Source of the DNA: Planctomycetaceae bacterium UBA4655
GTDB taxonomy: Bacteria; Planctomycetota; Planctomycetia; Pirellulales; UBA1268
Reading direction: 5' to 3'
Assembly (NCBI GenBank): GCA_002405515.1
Contig: DHLZ01000176.1
Span: forward strand, 2,218-15,677
Length of the DNA stretch: 13,460 bases
The notes under the pieces were generated by a model. It searched no databases. It was not told where the DNA came from and saw nothing but the letters and a program-made list of their open reading frames with translations. This document shows positions 1 to 5,317 of the stretch, one piece after another. Every line of letters starts with the position of its first letter. The stretch's first letter is position 1. Made by a program: the position numbers and the translations under genes.

Positions 1-110
1 AGTCTGCGATCCGCTTTCACATCGAGACCTTCGGCCAGGAAGCATTCGCGGACGACTCTCCGCTCCTGCATGCCTACGTCACCGAAACGGAACTCGTGAA
101 CGCCGACTGA
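1..110 (+). CDS. HicB-like antitoxin, C-terminal end only (5' cut by window edge)
   Basis: An open frame enters from the left edge (first full codon at base 3) and ends with TGA at 108-110. The 35 visible residues include AIRFHIETFGQEAF and end in ELVNAD. The 'AIRFHIE' helix resembles the C-terminal helix of some HicB-type antitoxins. The stop shares its last A with the ATG of the next gene (TGATG), the usual antitoxin-toxin coupling. In HicAB systems the antitoxin neutralises the HicA mRNA interferase and often represses the operon. The call rests mainly on position before a recognisable HicA; the N-terminal HicB fold and any DNA-binding domain lie outside the window, so another antitoxin family is possible. 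Confidence 0.5.
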   Translation, partial: SAIRFHIETFGQEAFADDSPLLHAYVTETELVNAD

Positions 111-391
111 TGGACAAGTTCCCGAGGGACGCATCGAGAGCTCGCGTGGTTGCGGCGCTCGAGGCTCTGCGTTTCCAGATCGTTCGCGAGCGGGAGCATA
201 TCGCAATGATCCGGCAGAATGCGGATGGCACCAAGACGCCTTTGACGCTGCCGAATCACAAGACCATCAAGTCATCGACGTTACGAACCATCGGGCATGT
301 AGCGAACATGCCGCACCGGCCTGTCGTTAAATGTGGTGACTTTCACCATGTGACCTTCCGTGAAAAATCCAAAGTGCCGACCGGGCTATGA
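110..391 (+). CDS. hicA: HicA-type mRNA interferase toxin with aberrant C-terminus
   Basis: 93 aa. The first ~60 residues match the small dsRBD-like HicA fold: MDKFPRDASRARVVAALEAL (helix 1), then FQIVREREHIAMIRQNADGT with His30 in the place of the catalytic His of the usual 'GSH/GNH' motif, then TPLTLPNHKTIKSSTLRT. HicA toxins cut mRNA and are held by HicB. Family members normally continue as 'I-x-x-Q-A-G-I-x-R-x-x-F' and stop near residue 75-80. Here residues 61-70 (IGHVANMPHR) keep only a loose match, and residues 71-93 look unrelated. The TGA lies inside direct-repeat copy 1 (358-402), which suggests the 3' end was replaced by a rearrangement. Whether the toxin is still active cannot be judged from the sequence. 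The start is fixed by the 1-base overlap with the upstream stop. Confidence 0.72.
   Translation: MDKFPRDASRARVVAALEALRFQIVREREHIAMIRQNADGTKTPLTLPNHKTIKSSTLRTIGHVANMPHRPVVKCGDFHHVTFREKSKVPTGL
294..312. repeat. Perfect 7-bp inverted repeat inside the hicA 3' region
   Basis: GGCATGT - AGCGA - ACATGCC reads as a 7-bp perfect stem with a 5-nt loop. It sits exactly where the HicA protein begins to leave its family consensus, so it may be a rearrangement boundary. No U-run follows, so it is not a convincing terminator. It could be chance. Confidence 0.3.
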
Positions 392-402
392 CGCCCGGCG
401 GC
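358..402 (+). repeat. Direct repeat copy 1 (~45 bp), left of the csp module
   Basis: The 26-bp core at 377-402 matches 1289-1314 with a single difference (C at 381 against A at 1293). A weaker match extends left to CCGTGA at 358-363, matching 1269-1274. The core contains the palindrome CCGGGC-TATGAC-GCCCGG (381-398). Its CTATGA centre gives a TGA on the plus strand, used by hicA, and a TAG on the minus strand, used by the recombinase at copy 2. A paired repeat next to a serine recombinase could be an attachment-site remnant or the end of a duplicated unit. Confidence 0.7.
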
Positions 403-406
403 CCAA

Positions 407-441
407 GCCCCGCTGGCCTGTTGGCCAGCCCGCCTCGGGGC
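407..441 (+). terminator. GC-rich hairpin between hicA and the csp gene
   Basis: Inner perfect stem GCTGGCC (412-418) / GGCCAGC (423-429) with loop TGTT, enclosed by GCCCCG (407-412) / CGGGGC (436-441); the two stems share base 412 and compete slightly. No T-run follows, so intrinsic termination is doubtful. It may be a structured leader of the csp transcript or an old attachment-type palindrome. Confidence 0.3.
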
Positions 442-501
442 CGCGTAGAGTTCCGGCGAGCCGTTCCCGCTCACCTATCTCCAACTGAAAAGGGCCGACC
501 C

Positions 502-906
502 ATGCTGTCGCTGACCACCCCGCTCGTGATGCGTTTCGTTCTCGCCGCCGCCGTGACGCTGCCGGTGGCCGCCTACGCCGCGGATGCCCCGCACGCCGAT
601 GCCGCCGCCAAAGACGCGTGTATCAAGGCCTGCAACGAGTGTCTCCGGGCGTGCCGCGAATGCATCCTCGGCTGCGACTGTCCGGGCTGCGAAAAAACCT
701 GCCTGACCTGCATCGAGACCTGCCGGACGTGCGTCGCGCTACTGGAGTACGACTCCGCGATGGCCGAGGAGATGTGTGAGGTCTGCGAGGAGGCGTGCGA
801 GCAGTGCGCCGCCGAATGCGTGAAGTGCGGCGATGAGCCTTGCTGCAAGGCGTGCGCGGCGGCCTGCAAGAAGTGCCACGACGCGTGCCGGGCGATGCGG
901 CGATGA
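502..906 (+). CDS. Exported cysteine-rich four-helix-bundle copper-binding protein (Csp-like, DUF326 type)
   Basis: 134 aa. The start at 502 is chosen because the protein then opens with a clean Sec-type signal peptide (MRFVLAAAVTLPVAAYA, likely cut after Ala26) and an AAAAGGG stretch lies just upstream; the frame is open further left without a plausible protein. The mature part has 24 Cys, nearly all at i, i+3, i+4 and i+7 spacing: C40, 44, 47, 51, 54, 58, 60, 63, 67, 70, 74, 77, a gap, then 92, 95, 99, 102, 106, 109, 114, 115, 118, 122, 125, 129. Copper storage proteins (Csp1/Csp3) line a four-helix bundle with such Cys and hold many Cu(I) ions. An exported copy would store or buffer copper in the periplasm-like compartment. 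The gene stands between two direct repeats, and no copper ATPase or chaperone is seen nearby. It converges on a truncated DMT gene 10 bp downstream. Confidence 0.8.
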   Translation: MLSLTTPLVMRFVLAAAVTLPVAAYAADAPHADAAAKDACIKACNECLRACRECILGCDCPGCEKTCLTCIETCRTCVALLEYDSAMAEEMCEVCEEACEQCAAECVKCGDEPCCKACAAACKKCHDACRAMRR

Positions 907-916
907 GCGGCGAATC

Positions 917-1135
917 CTCCTGTAGGATCTTCAGCTGCCCGAGGTTCAGCGCCGTGTAGCCGATCCGGTTCGCGGGCACCTGCAGAAGATACTCGGCGAG
1001 CGCGACGCCCCAGCTCACCAAGGCCGCGATGAACCATGGCCGGCCACTCATGTCCTTGAGGTGGGCGTACCACGCGAACGTCATGAACACGTTCGAGCAG
1101 ATCAGCAGGAGCGTCGTCTGGAGCATTACGGGCAT
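917..1135 (-). pseudogene. Truncated DUF486 / DMT-family membrane-protein gene (5' two-thirds only)
   Basis: Reading down from ATG at 1135, 73 residues (MPVMLQTTLLLICSNVFMTF ... LKILQE) match the intact gene at 4775-4431 with only three differences (M4/L, A62/T, L63/M). By hand alignment the DNA differs at about 17 of 218 bases (~92% identity), mostly silent. Identity stops at about base 917, leaving off the last ~41 residues, including the final membrane segments; the frame then runs antisense through the csp gene. The ribosome-binding region is also similar (AAGGATC before the start). This looks like a second copy, diverged under selection and then cut when the csp gene or its flank was joined. 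A shortened expressed product cannot be excluded but is unlikely to fold normally. Confidence 0.85.
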
Positions 1136-1236
1136 AGCGGCAGGATCCTTGCGAGAGCGATGCATGAAGCAGCGGCAATCTACCTGCCGCATCAACGCAA
1201 CCGGTAGACGACGCGGCGCTACATCTCCCGAGAACA

Positions 1237-1270
1237 GGCAGGGGCGGCACCCGAAGGCACCGCCCCTGCC
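1237..1270 (-). terminator. Strong hairpin downstream of the recombinase gene, likely terminator
   Basis: GGCAGGGGCGG (1237-1247) and CCGCCCCTGCC (1260-1270) form a perfect 11-bp GC-rich stem with a 12-nt loop, about 30 bp past the recombinase stop at 1298. On the minus strand it is followed by TGTTCT, a weak U-rich tail. It also lies just left of direct-repeat copy 2, so it could belong to a recombination site instead. Confidence 0.5.
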
Positions 1271-1314
1271 GTGACGAACATCAACAGGCCGAACGGGCTA
1301 TGACGCCCGGCGGC
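1269..1314 (+). repeat. Direct repeat copy 2 (~46 bp), overlapping the recombinase 3' end
   Basis: Partner of 358-402: core 1289-1314 with one mismatch in 26. It covers the last codons and the TAG stop of the recombinase (RRAS-stop on the minus strand). Copy 1 still encodes RRAS-stop in the same relation, so copy 1 may be the tail of a lost second recombinase gene. The palindromic core (CGGGC-TATGAC-GCCCG) is kept. Confidence 0.7.
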
Positions 1315-3322
1315 GCTTTCCGCCGCCCTTGCGTTCGCCCGCCTTCAGCCAGTGCTTGCTGCACCACTGGGGAACATGGTCGGGCTTCTCCGTGAGCCGG
1401 CGGTACGGCTCCGCGAGCCCCGCCGCCTCCAAGAGCTTCACGATCCTCGCGCAGTTCTCCATGTGATATTCCGTCAGGTCCAGCTCCTTGGCGATCTCCT
1501 TGTAGGTCTTGCCCGCCAGCCGCTGCTGGACGATCACCCGGGCATGCTTTACGAGCTGCGGCTCGTCGAAGGCATTGACCACGAGCGTTCGCTGGAGCAT
1601 CACCGCGGGCTCGCCAGCCGGCGGATCGCCTTCCGCCGGTGCCGCCTGGCGGAGCGGTCCAGCAACCCCCGGCGGTAGCGCCACCGCAAGATTGATGGTG
1701 AACTCCAGCCGCGGCACCACCCGCTTGCCGTCGATCCGCATGTACGGGATCACGCGGATCGGCCCGTCGAGCATCTGCCGCAGGATCACCGCCGCCCGGG
1801 CCTCGTCGCCGAGCAACTGCCCCTTCACGGCCTCGAGGTGCTGGAGGAGCTTTGCCGCAGAGGGCAGCTTCTCCTTGCGGCCCGCCTGCTCCTCCGCTTC
1901 CCGCCGGCGGGACCGCACGATCGCCAGGTCCCGCTCCCGATCCGTCAGCCGTGACGTGAGCGACGACAGCGTTCCGTCGCCACTCTCCACCGCCGCCGAC
2001 AGCCGCTCGATGGCCGCCACGAGCTTCTTTTCCTCCTTGTCGAGCTTCTTGAGCTCAACAGCCAGCGAGCCGCCCTTCTCGTGCAGCTCCCGAACACGGG
2101 TCAGCTCCGCGTCGCGGACGCCGTCGAGAGACAAGACCGCGTCGACCACCGCCTCGAGCACCGCCGGGTACACCCGCTCCCGCATGCAGTAGCCGCGGTA
2201 CCAGCAGGTGCCCTTCGCTGCCCCCGAGCACCGGTAGACGCCGTCCGTCTTGCCGTGCGAGTGCATCGGCGAGCCGCAGACGCCGCACGTGAACACGCCG
2301 GCCAGCAGGCCACGCCGCTGCCGCGTGGTGCCACGAAGCGGGTGCCCCGCGCCGCGGACCGGCTTTTGGAATACCCGCCGTTTGTCGACGACCTCGTTGG
2401 CCTTGTACCAGAGATGGTCCGACACGATCCGCAGGTGCGGGCTCTCCCGCGACTGGATCTTGTCCTCGTCGTTCCAGACGTACTCCGACTTGCCCGTCCG
2501 CAGCTTCCGCTTCGAGACCTTCTTCCGGTTCGTCTCGAAGCCGCGATAGATCGTCCGGCGGATGATCGAGTTGACGTTGTAGGTGGTCCACTTGGCCTGC
2601 CGCGACCACTTCGCCTTGGCGAACTTGATCGAGTCGAGCCACTCGCCCACCTCCGCCGCCGTCTCGCCGCCCGCGATCCGCTCGAAGACCTCCCGGATCA
2701 CCGCCGCCTTCTCGGTATCGATCTCGTCGTAGAACGGGCCCTTGGCGGGCTCCGTCTCCGTCGCCGGCACGGTACACCGGCGCTTGTAGCCGATGACCGT
2801 GTTGCCCACCGCGGCCCCGCGGGCCCAGAGGCCGTCGTGGGCTCGCTCGATCCGCTTCCGGGTGTAGAAGTTCGACCGGGCATGCTGCATCTGGCACATG
2901 TGCAGCCGGTCGGGCCAGTCGTCGTCGGCCGTGTCGATGTAGTCCGACGGGCAGATCACCCGCACGCCGGCATCCAACGCCGACTCGAAGAGTTCGCCGG
3001 CCTTCGTGTGGTGGCGGTAGAGCCGGCTCGACTCCTCGGCAATGATCAGATCCCACCGCTTGGACTCGATGCCGGCCCAGACCTGATTGATGCCCGGGCG
3101 GTCAGCGATCTCGCCGCTGATCTCGGGCTCCTTGATGACGTCGACCGTCACCTGCGAGGGCTTGGTGCCCTTGGGCAGGCTGGTATCGAGGAAAGCCCGG
3201 CAGGCGGTGATCTGATCGTCGATGCTCGACTGCCGCTGCTCCTCGGTCGAAAACCGGGCATGAATCAGGACGCGAAGCTCGCGGGCCTTCGGCAGCTGAA
3301 GGGGTTGGCGGAGGTGCATCAT
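1298..3322 (-). CDS. Large serine recombinase (resolvase + Recombinase domain + zinc ribbon)
   Basis: 674 aa from ATG at 3322, chosen because GGGAGGTG (3334-3327) stands 4 nt upstream; a longer open frame to 3532 adds 70 implausible residues. Order: catalytic resolvase domain ~15-160 with HARFSTEEQ (nucleophile Ser25, Arg23) and SRLYR at 99-103; Recombinase domain ~170-340 (NTVIGYKRR, NSIIRRTIYRG); zinc ribbon with Cys346, 349, 365 and 373; coiled coil ~405-485; then a C-terminal part with a helix-turn-helix-like stretch (TYKEIAKELDLTEYHM, 606-621) and a basic tail. Large serine recombinases integrate or excise mobile DNA at specific attachment sites. The aspartate that usually precedes the Arg-x-x-Arg motif is replaced by Ser99, as in several large members. 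The TAG stop lies within direct-repeat copy 2. Phage structural genes are absent, so this is either the enzyme of a small integrative element or a domesticated one. Confidence 0.88.
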   Translation of the reverse strand: MMHLRQPLQLPKARELRVLIHARFSTEEQRQSSIDDQITACRAFLDTSLPKGTKPSQVTVDVIKEPEISGEIADRPGINQVWAGIESKRWDLIIAEESSRLYRHHTKAGELFESALDAGVRVICPSDYIDTADDDWPDRLHMCQMQHARSNFYTRKRIERAHDGLWARGAAVGNTVIGYKRRCTVPATETEPAKGPFYDEIDTEKAAVIREVFERIAGGETAAEVGEWLDSIKFAKAKWSRQAKWTTYNVNSIIRRTIYRGFETNRKKVSKRKLRTGKSEYVWNDEDKIQSRESPHLRIVSDHLWYKANEVVDKRRVFQKPVRGAGHPLRGTTRQRRGLLAGVFTCGVCGSPMHSHGKTDGVYRCSGAAKGTCWYRGYCMRERVYPAVLEAVVDAVLSLDGVRDAELTRVRELHEKGGSLAVELKKLDKEEKKLVAAIERLSAAVESGDGTLSSLTSRLTDRERDLAIVRSRRREAEEQAGRKEKLPSAAKLLQHLEAVKGQLLGDEARAAVILRQMLDGPIRVIPYMRIDGKRVVPRLEFTINLAVALPPGVAGPLRQAAPAEGDPPAGEPAVMLQRTLVVNAFDEPQLVKHARVIVQQRLAGKTYKEIAKELDLTEYHMENCARIVKLLEAAGLAEPYRRLTEKPDHVPQWCSKHWLKAGERKGGGKRRRAS

Positions 3323-3549
3323 TTCGCACCTCCCTTCCGGCCGTTGGCCTTCTTGGCAGGCCCGCGGCGACCGCCCCGCTTCGTGGTGCCGGAATTTGCG
3401 CCGGGTGACCTGCCCTTTTTGGGTTTTCCCCGGGTGAGACCGCGTTTGTTGGATCCCTGTCGGGGGTAGTGAGGGCCTGCTTGCGGTCCAGGCGATGTGG
3501 CCCGGCCGCGGCGACTCGACCTCAGCCGGCATCCGCGACGGGATCGCAT
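3319..3549 (-). CDS. Possible small Lys/Arg/Gly-rich basic protein coupled to the recombinase
   Basis: An open frame ends in TGA (3321-3319) that overlaps the tandem ATGATG start of the recombinase. Its last ~45 residues are strongly basic and low in complexity (GLTRGKPKKGRSPGANSGTT, then KRGGRRGPAKKANGRKGGAK). The only ATG that does not run deep into the DUF1653 gene is at 3549, giving 76 aa and a 28-bp overlap with that gene; a shorter form from a non-ATG start is possible. The overlap with the recombinase start suggests translational coupling. A short Lys-rich ORF before a planctomycete-type serine recombinase is a pattern I recall, but no function is known to me; nucleic-acid binding is inferred only from charge. 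The first ~30 residues may not be real. Confidence 0.4.
   Translation of the reverse strand: MRSRRGCRLRSSRRGRATSPGPQAGPHYPRQGSNKRGLTRGKPKKGRSPGANSGTTKRGGRRGPAKKANGRKGGAK
3327..3334 (-). promoter_or_regulatory. Ribosome binding site fixing the recombinase start
   Basis: On the minus strand GGGAGGTG-CGAA-ATGATG places a near-perfect Shine-Dalgarno 4 nt (first ATG, 3322) or 7 nt (second ATG, 3319) upstream. It lies inside the end of the small basic ORF. Confidence 0.75.
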
Positions 3550-3752
3550 GGCCGGAACCGAGGCTGCTTCGTGCCGTTCACCACGACGTCCTCGGCGAAC
3601 ATCGCCGCCGGCCGGACCCACAGGCCGCGGTCGCCGTATTCCTGCCGGTAGACGACGAGTTCCTCGAGCGTCTCGCTGTGCCGGGCGACGCCGAGCACCG
3701 TGTATTCGTTGCCCTTGTAGTGCCGGTAGCGGCCCGGCGTGATCTCGGTCAT
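3522..3752 (-). CDS. DUF1653 family protein
   Basis: 76 aa, the normal size for DUF1653 (PF07866). Family signature: PGRYRHYKGNEYTVLGVARH near residues 6-25, SETLEELVVYRQEYGDRGLW, then RPAAMFAEDVV and a final PRF. The fold is a small beta-barrel; the biochemical role is not established. ATG at 3752 has an excellent AGGAGG 7-8 nt upstream. It starts 19 bp after the tspO stop, so it is the fourth gene of the operon that begins with the DMT gene at 4775. No signal peptide or membrane segment, so cytoplasmic. Confidence 0.85.
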   Translation of the reverse strand: MTEITPGRYRHYKGNEYTVLGVARHSETLEELVVYRQEYGDRGLWVRPAAMFAEDVVVNGTKQPRFRPCDPVADAG

Positions 3753-3771
3753 GTGTTGCCTCCTGTCGCCG

Positions 3772-4179
3772 CTACGCCCGATTCATCCACGTGATCGAGA
3801 GCTGCAGCACCGTGGCGATCGATACCCAGACGAAGTAGGGCACCTGGGCCGCGGCCACCCAGCGATAATGCGGCCAGACGGCCAGCATCATCCAAAGAAT
3901 CGTGCCCCAGACGACGAGGATGTCCACGGCGGCCAACGGCAGATTCCGCATGCCGAACTGGATCGGCGTGAAGATCAGGTTGGCGGCAAGGTTGATGGCG
4001 AAGGGCAGGGCGACCAGGGGCGGCAGCCGTCCCCGCCCCGCCTGCACGAACACGAAGCCGAAGGTCGCGATGATGACGGGATAGAGAATCTGCCAGATGA
4101 GGCCGATCGTCCGCGGCGCCGGTGTCCACGCCGGCTTGGAGAGGCTCTGATACCAGTCCATCCACGGGACGTCGCTCAT
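3772..4179 (-). CDS. tspO: TspO/MBR family membrane protein (tryptophan-rich sensory protein)
   Basis: 135 aa, slightly short for bacterial TspO (~150-160). The N-terminal motif WYQSLSKPAWTPAP (residues ~9-22) is the conserved entry of the family. Five hydrophobic segments follow, including NLAANLIFTPIQFGMRN and the C-terminal VPYFVWVSIATVLQLSITWMN, matching the conserved 'PYxxW..fA..ln' helix. TspO proteins bind porphyrins or other tetrapyrroles and act in oxidative-stress and photopigment regulation; the ligand here is unknown. The ATG at 4179 overlaps the fmdB-like stop by 4 bp (ATGA), giving translational coupling. A longer open frame upstream (to 4320) is rejected because it runs through the fmdB-like gene and reads as Arg/Pro-rich. 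Confidence 0.88.
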   Translation of the reverse strand: MSDVPWMDWYQSLSKPAWTPAPRTIGLIWQILYPVIIATFGFVFVQAGRGRLPPLVALPFAINLAANLIFTPIQFGMRNLPLAAVDILVVWGTILWMMLAVWPHYRWVAAAQVPYFVWVSIATVLQLSITWMNRA

Positions 4180-4397
4180 CCGAGACCCATGCAGCCGCCC
4201 ATGCCGCACTGGGGGCGGCCGCAGCCCTCGGCCGCGGCGGAGTTTCCACCGCCACCCGCCACGTGGCCGCTGACGACGCTCAGGAGCTTCGTGAGCTTGG
4301 TGCCATGGCAGTGCGGGCATTCGGGCTTCTCATTCCCGCGGATGAGCAGCTCGACTCTCCGGCTGCACTTCTCACACGAATATTCGTACAAAGGCAT
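4176..4397 (-). CDS. FmdB-family zinc-ribbon protein with Cys-rich tail
   Basis: 73 aa. N-terminus MPLYEYSCEKCSRRVELLI is the hallmark of the FmdB/CxxC_CxxC_SSSS zinc ribbon: Cys8, Cys11, Cys27 and Cys30 bind one metal. A Gly-rich linker (GHVAGGGGNS) leads to a second cysteine cluster, GCGRPQCGMGGCMGLG, unusual in spacing and possibly a second metal or thiol site. FmdB proteins are described as putative regulators, but the molecular role is unclear. SD-like GGGAG lies ~9 nt before the ATG. The stop overlaps tspO by 4 bp; the DMT gene ends 33 bp upstream. Confidence 0.85.
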   Translation of the reverse strand: MPLYEYSCEKCSRRVELLIRGNEKPECPHCHGTKLTKLLSVVSGHVAGGGGNSAAAEGCGRPQCGMGGCMGLG

Positions 4398-4430
4398 CGA
4401 CTTCAGCTCCCTGACACCACGAATGTATCC

Positions 4431-4775
4431 TCACGACTCCCGAAACACGAAATAGACGGCCGCGCAGATGCACATGGCCGCCCACAGGTAGTTGAGCTTC
4501 AGGGGCTGCTTCATGTAGAGCACCGCGAACGGCACGAACACGGAGAGCGCGATCACCTCCTGCAGGATCTTCAACTGCCCGAGGTTCATCGTCGTGTAGC
4601 CGATCCGGTTGGCAGGCACCTGCAGCAGGTACTCGGCGAGCGCCACGCCCCAACTGACCAGCGCCGCGATGAACCATGGCCGGCCACTCATGTCCTTGAG
4701 GTGGGCGTACCATGCGAACGTCATGAACACGTTCGAGCAGATGAGCAGGAGCGTCGTCTGGAGCAGGACGGGCAT
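4431..4775 (-). CDS. DUF486 / DMT-family small membrane protein
   Basis: 114 aa, the full family length (PF04342, 'DMT family protein'). Four hydrophobic stretches: LLQTTLLLICSNVFMTFAWY (4-23), PWFIAALVSWGVALAEYLLQ, IALSVFVPFAVLYM, and LWAAMCICAAVYFVF at the end. The size and four-helix plan resemble small drug/metabolite transporters, but the substrate is unknown. ATG at 4775 has AGGA about 10 nt upstream. It is the first gene of a minus-strand operon (with fmdB-like, tspO and DUF1653) and diverges from the arsR gene across 184 bp. A ~92% identical but truncated copy lies at 917-1135. Confidence 0.88.
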   Translation of the reverse strand: MPVLLQTTLLLICSNVFMTFAWYAHLKDMSGRPWFIAALVSWGVALAEYLLQVPANRIGYTTMNLGQLKILQEVIALSVFVPFAVLYMKQPLKLNYLWAAMCICAAVYFVFRES

Positions 4776-4883
4776 GGTGTCGAGATCCTTTCGTCGGCGG
4801 GCTCACGACCGCCGCCAATGGAGAAGGTGAAACCGGTCATCGGGGCGATTGCGGCTCGCCGTGGCGTTCTGCCGGCGGAACTA

Positions 4884-4920
4884 TTCATGGATATGTCGCT
4901 ACATGTCGATATATATGGTA
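4884..4920. promoter_or_regulatory. AT-rich, operator-like island between divergent operons
   Basis: In a very GC-rich setting this segment is AT-rich (ATATATATGG at its right end). It holds two ATGTCG direct repeats exactly 10 bp apart (4893-4898 and 4903-4908) and the inverted repeat ATGT-CGCT-ACAT (4893-4904). It lies 40 bp before the arsR ATG and ~110 bp upstream of the DMT start. ArsR-family repressors usually bind AT-rich dyads over their own promoter, so this is the likely autoregulatory operator and promoter. I cannot assign -35/-10 boxes with confidence. Confidence 0.5.
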
Positions 4921-4959
4921 GCCGCGGAAGCATCCCCCCGGCGCCTGAGCCATGCCGTC

Positions 4960-5298
4960 ATGGTCGATACCAAGCGAAAGCCCGCCCGCCTGCCAAAGCT
5001 CACGAGCCTCGAGAGCCTGGGCCGGGCTGCCGAATGTCTCAAGACCCTCGCCCATCCCCACCGGCTCCGCATCGTGCAGATGCTGCTCGCTGGCCGCTAT
5101 GCGGTGGGCGAACTGGCCGCGGCGTGCGGGATCCCGAGCCACATGGCCTCGGAGCACCTGCGGCTCATGCAGCGGTGCGGCTTCCTTGCCGTGGAGAAGG
5201 AGGGGCGGTGTGTCTACTACACGATCGCCGAGCCCCACCTGGCCAGCATCATGGCCTGCATCGAAGACCGGTTTGGCGGCCCGAAGTTCCTTTCCTGA
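4960..5298 (+). CDS. ArsR-family winged-helix repressor (YgaV-like, probable sulfide/persulfide sensor)
   Basis: 112 aa from ATG 4960, chosen because homology starts at LESLGRAAECLKTLAHPHRL; the frame is open back to 4849 but crosses the AT-rich control island. There is no strong Shine-Dalgarno, so the start is not certain. Winged-helix core: AHPHRLRIVQMLLAGRYAVG, ELAAACGIPSHMASEHLRLM (recognition helix), then the wing EKEGRCVYYTI. Five Cys: 26, 56, 73, 84 and 100. C26 (helix 1) and C100 (last helix) could form the disulfide/polysulfide switch, but they do not sit at the positions known in SqrR/BigR, where one Cys follows RLLIL; Gln40 is there instead. The next gene, ygaP-like, starts 19 bp on, matching the E. 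coli ygaV-ygaP order. Its expected targets are its own operon and perhaps the divergent DMT operon. Confidence 0.85.
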   Translation: MVDTKRKPARLPKLTSLESLGRAAECLKTLAHPHRLRIVQMLLAGRYAVGELAAACGIPSHMASEHLRLMQRCGFLAVEKEGRCVYYTIAEPHLASIMACIEDRFGGPKFLS

Positions 5299-5317
5299 CC
5301 TCACGGAGGCTTTATTC

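Noticed and set aside
623..917. Continuation of the truncated DMT frame antisense to csp
   Set aside because: Homology to the intact copy stops at ~917; the rest is Arg/Thr/Ser-rich shadow of the Cys-rich gene.
1136..1236. Gene between the DMT fragment and the hairpin
   Set aside because: No frame with a ribosome site or domain; only short shadows. Similarity to the region upstream of 4775 fades within ~20 bp of the start codon.
2081..3469. 462-aa plus-strand frame antisense to the recombinase
   Set aside because: Arg/Leu/Pro/Asp-rich composition typical of shadows of a GC-rich gene; no domain, and the opposite strand codes a clear recombinase.
3323..3532. 70-residue N-terminal extension of the recombinase frame
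   Set aside because: The resolvase domain begins after MMHLRQPLQL, an ideal ribosome site stands before ATG 3322, and the extension reads as an out-of-phase copy of the small basic ORF and the DUF1653 gene end.
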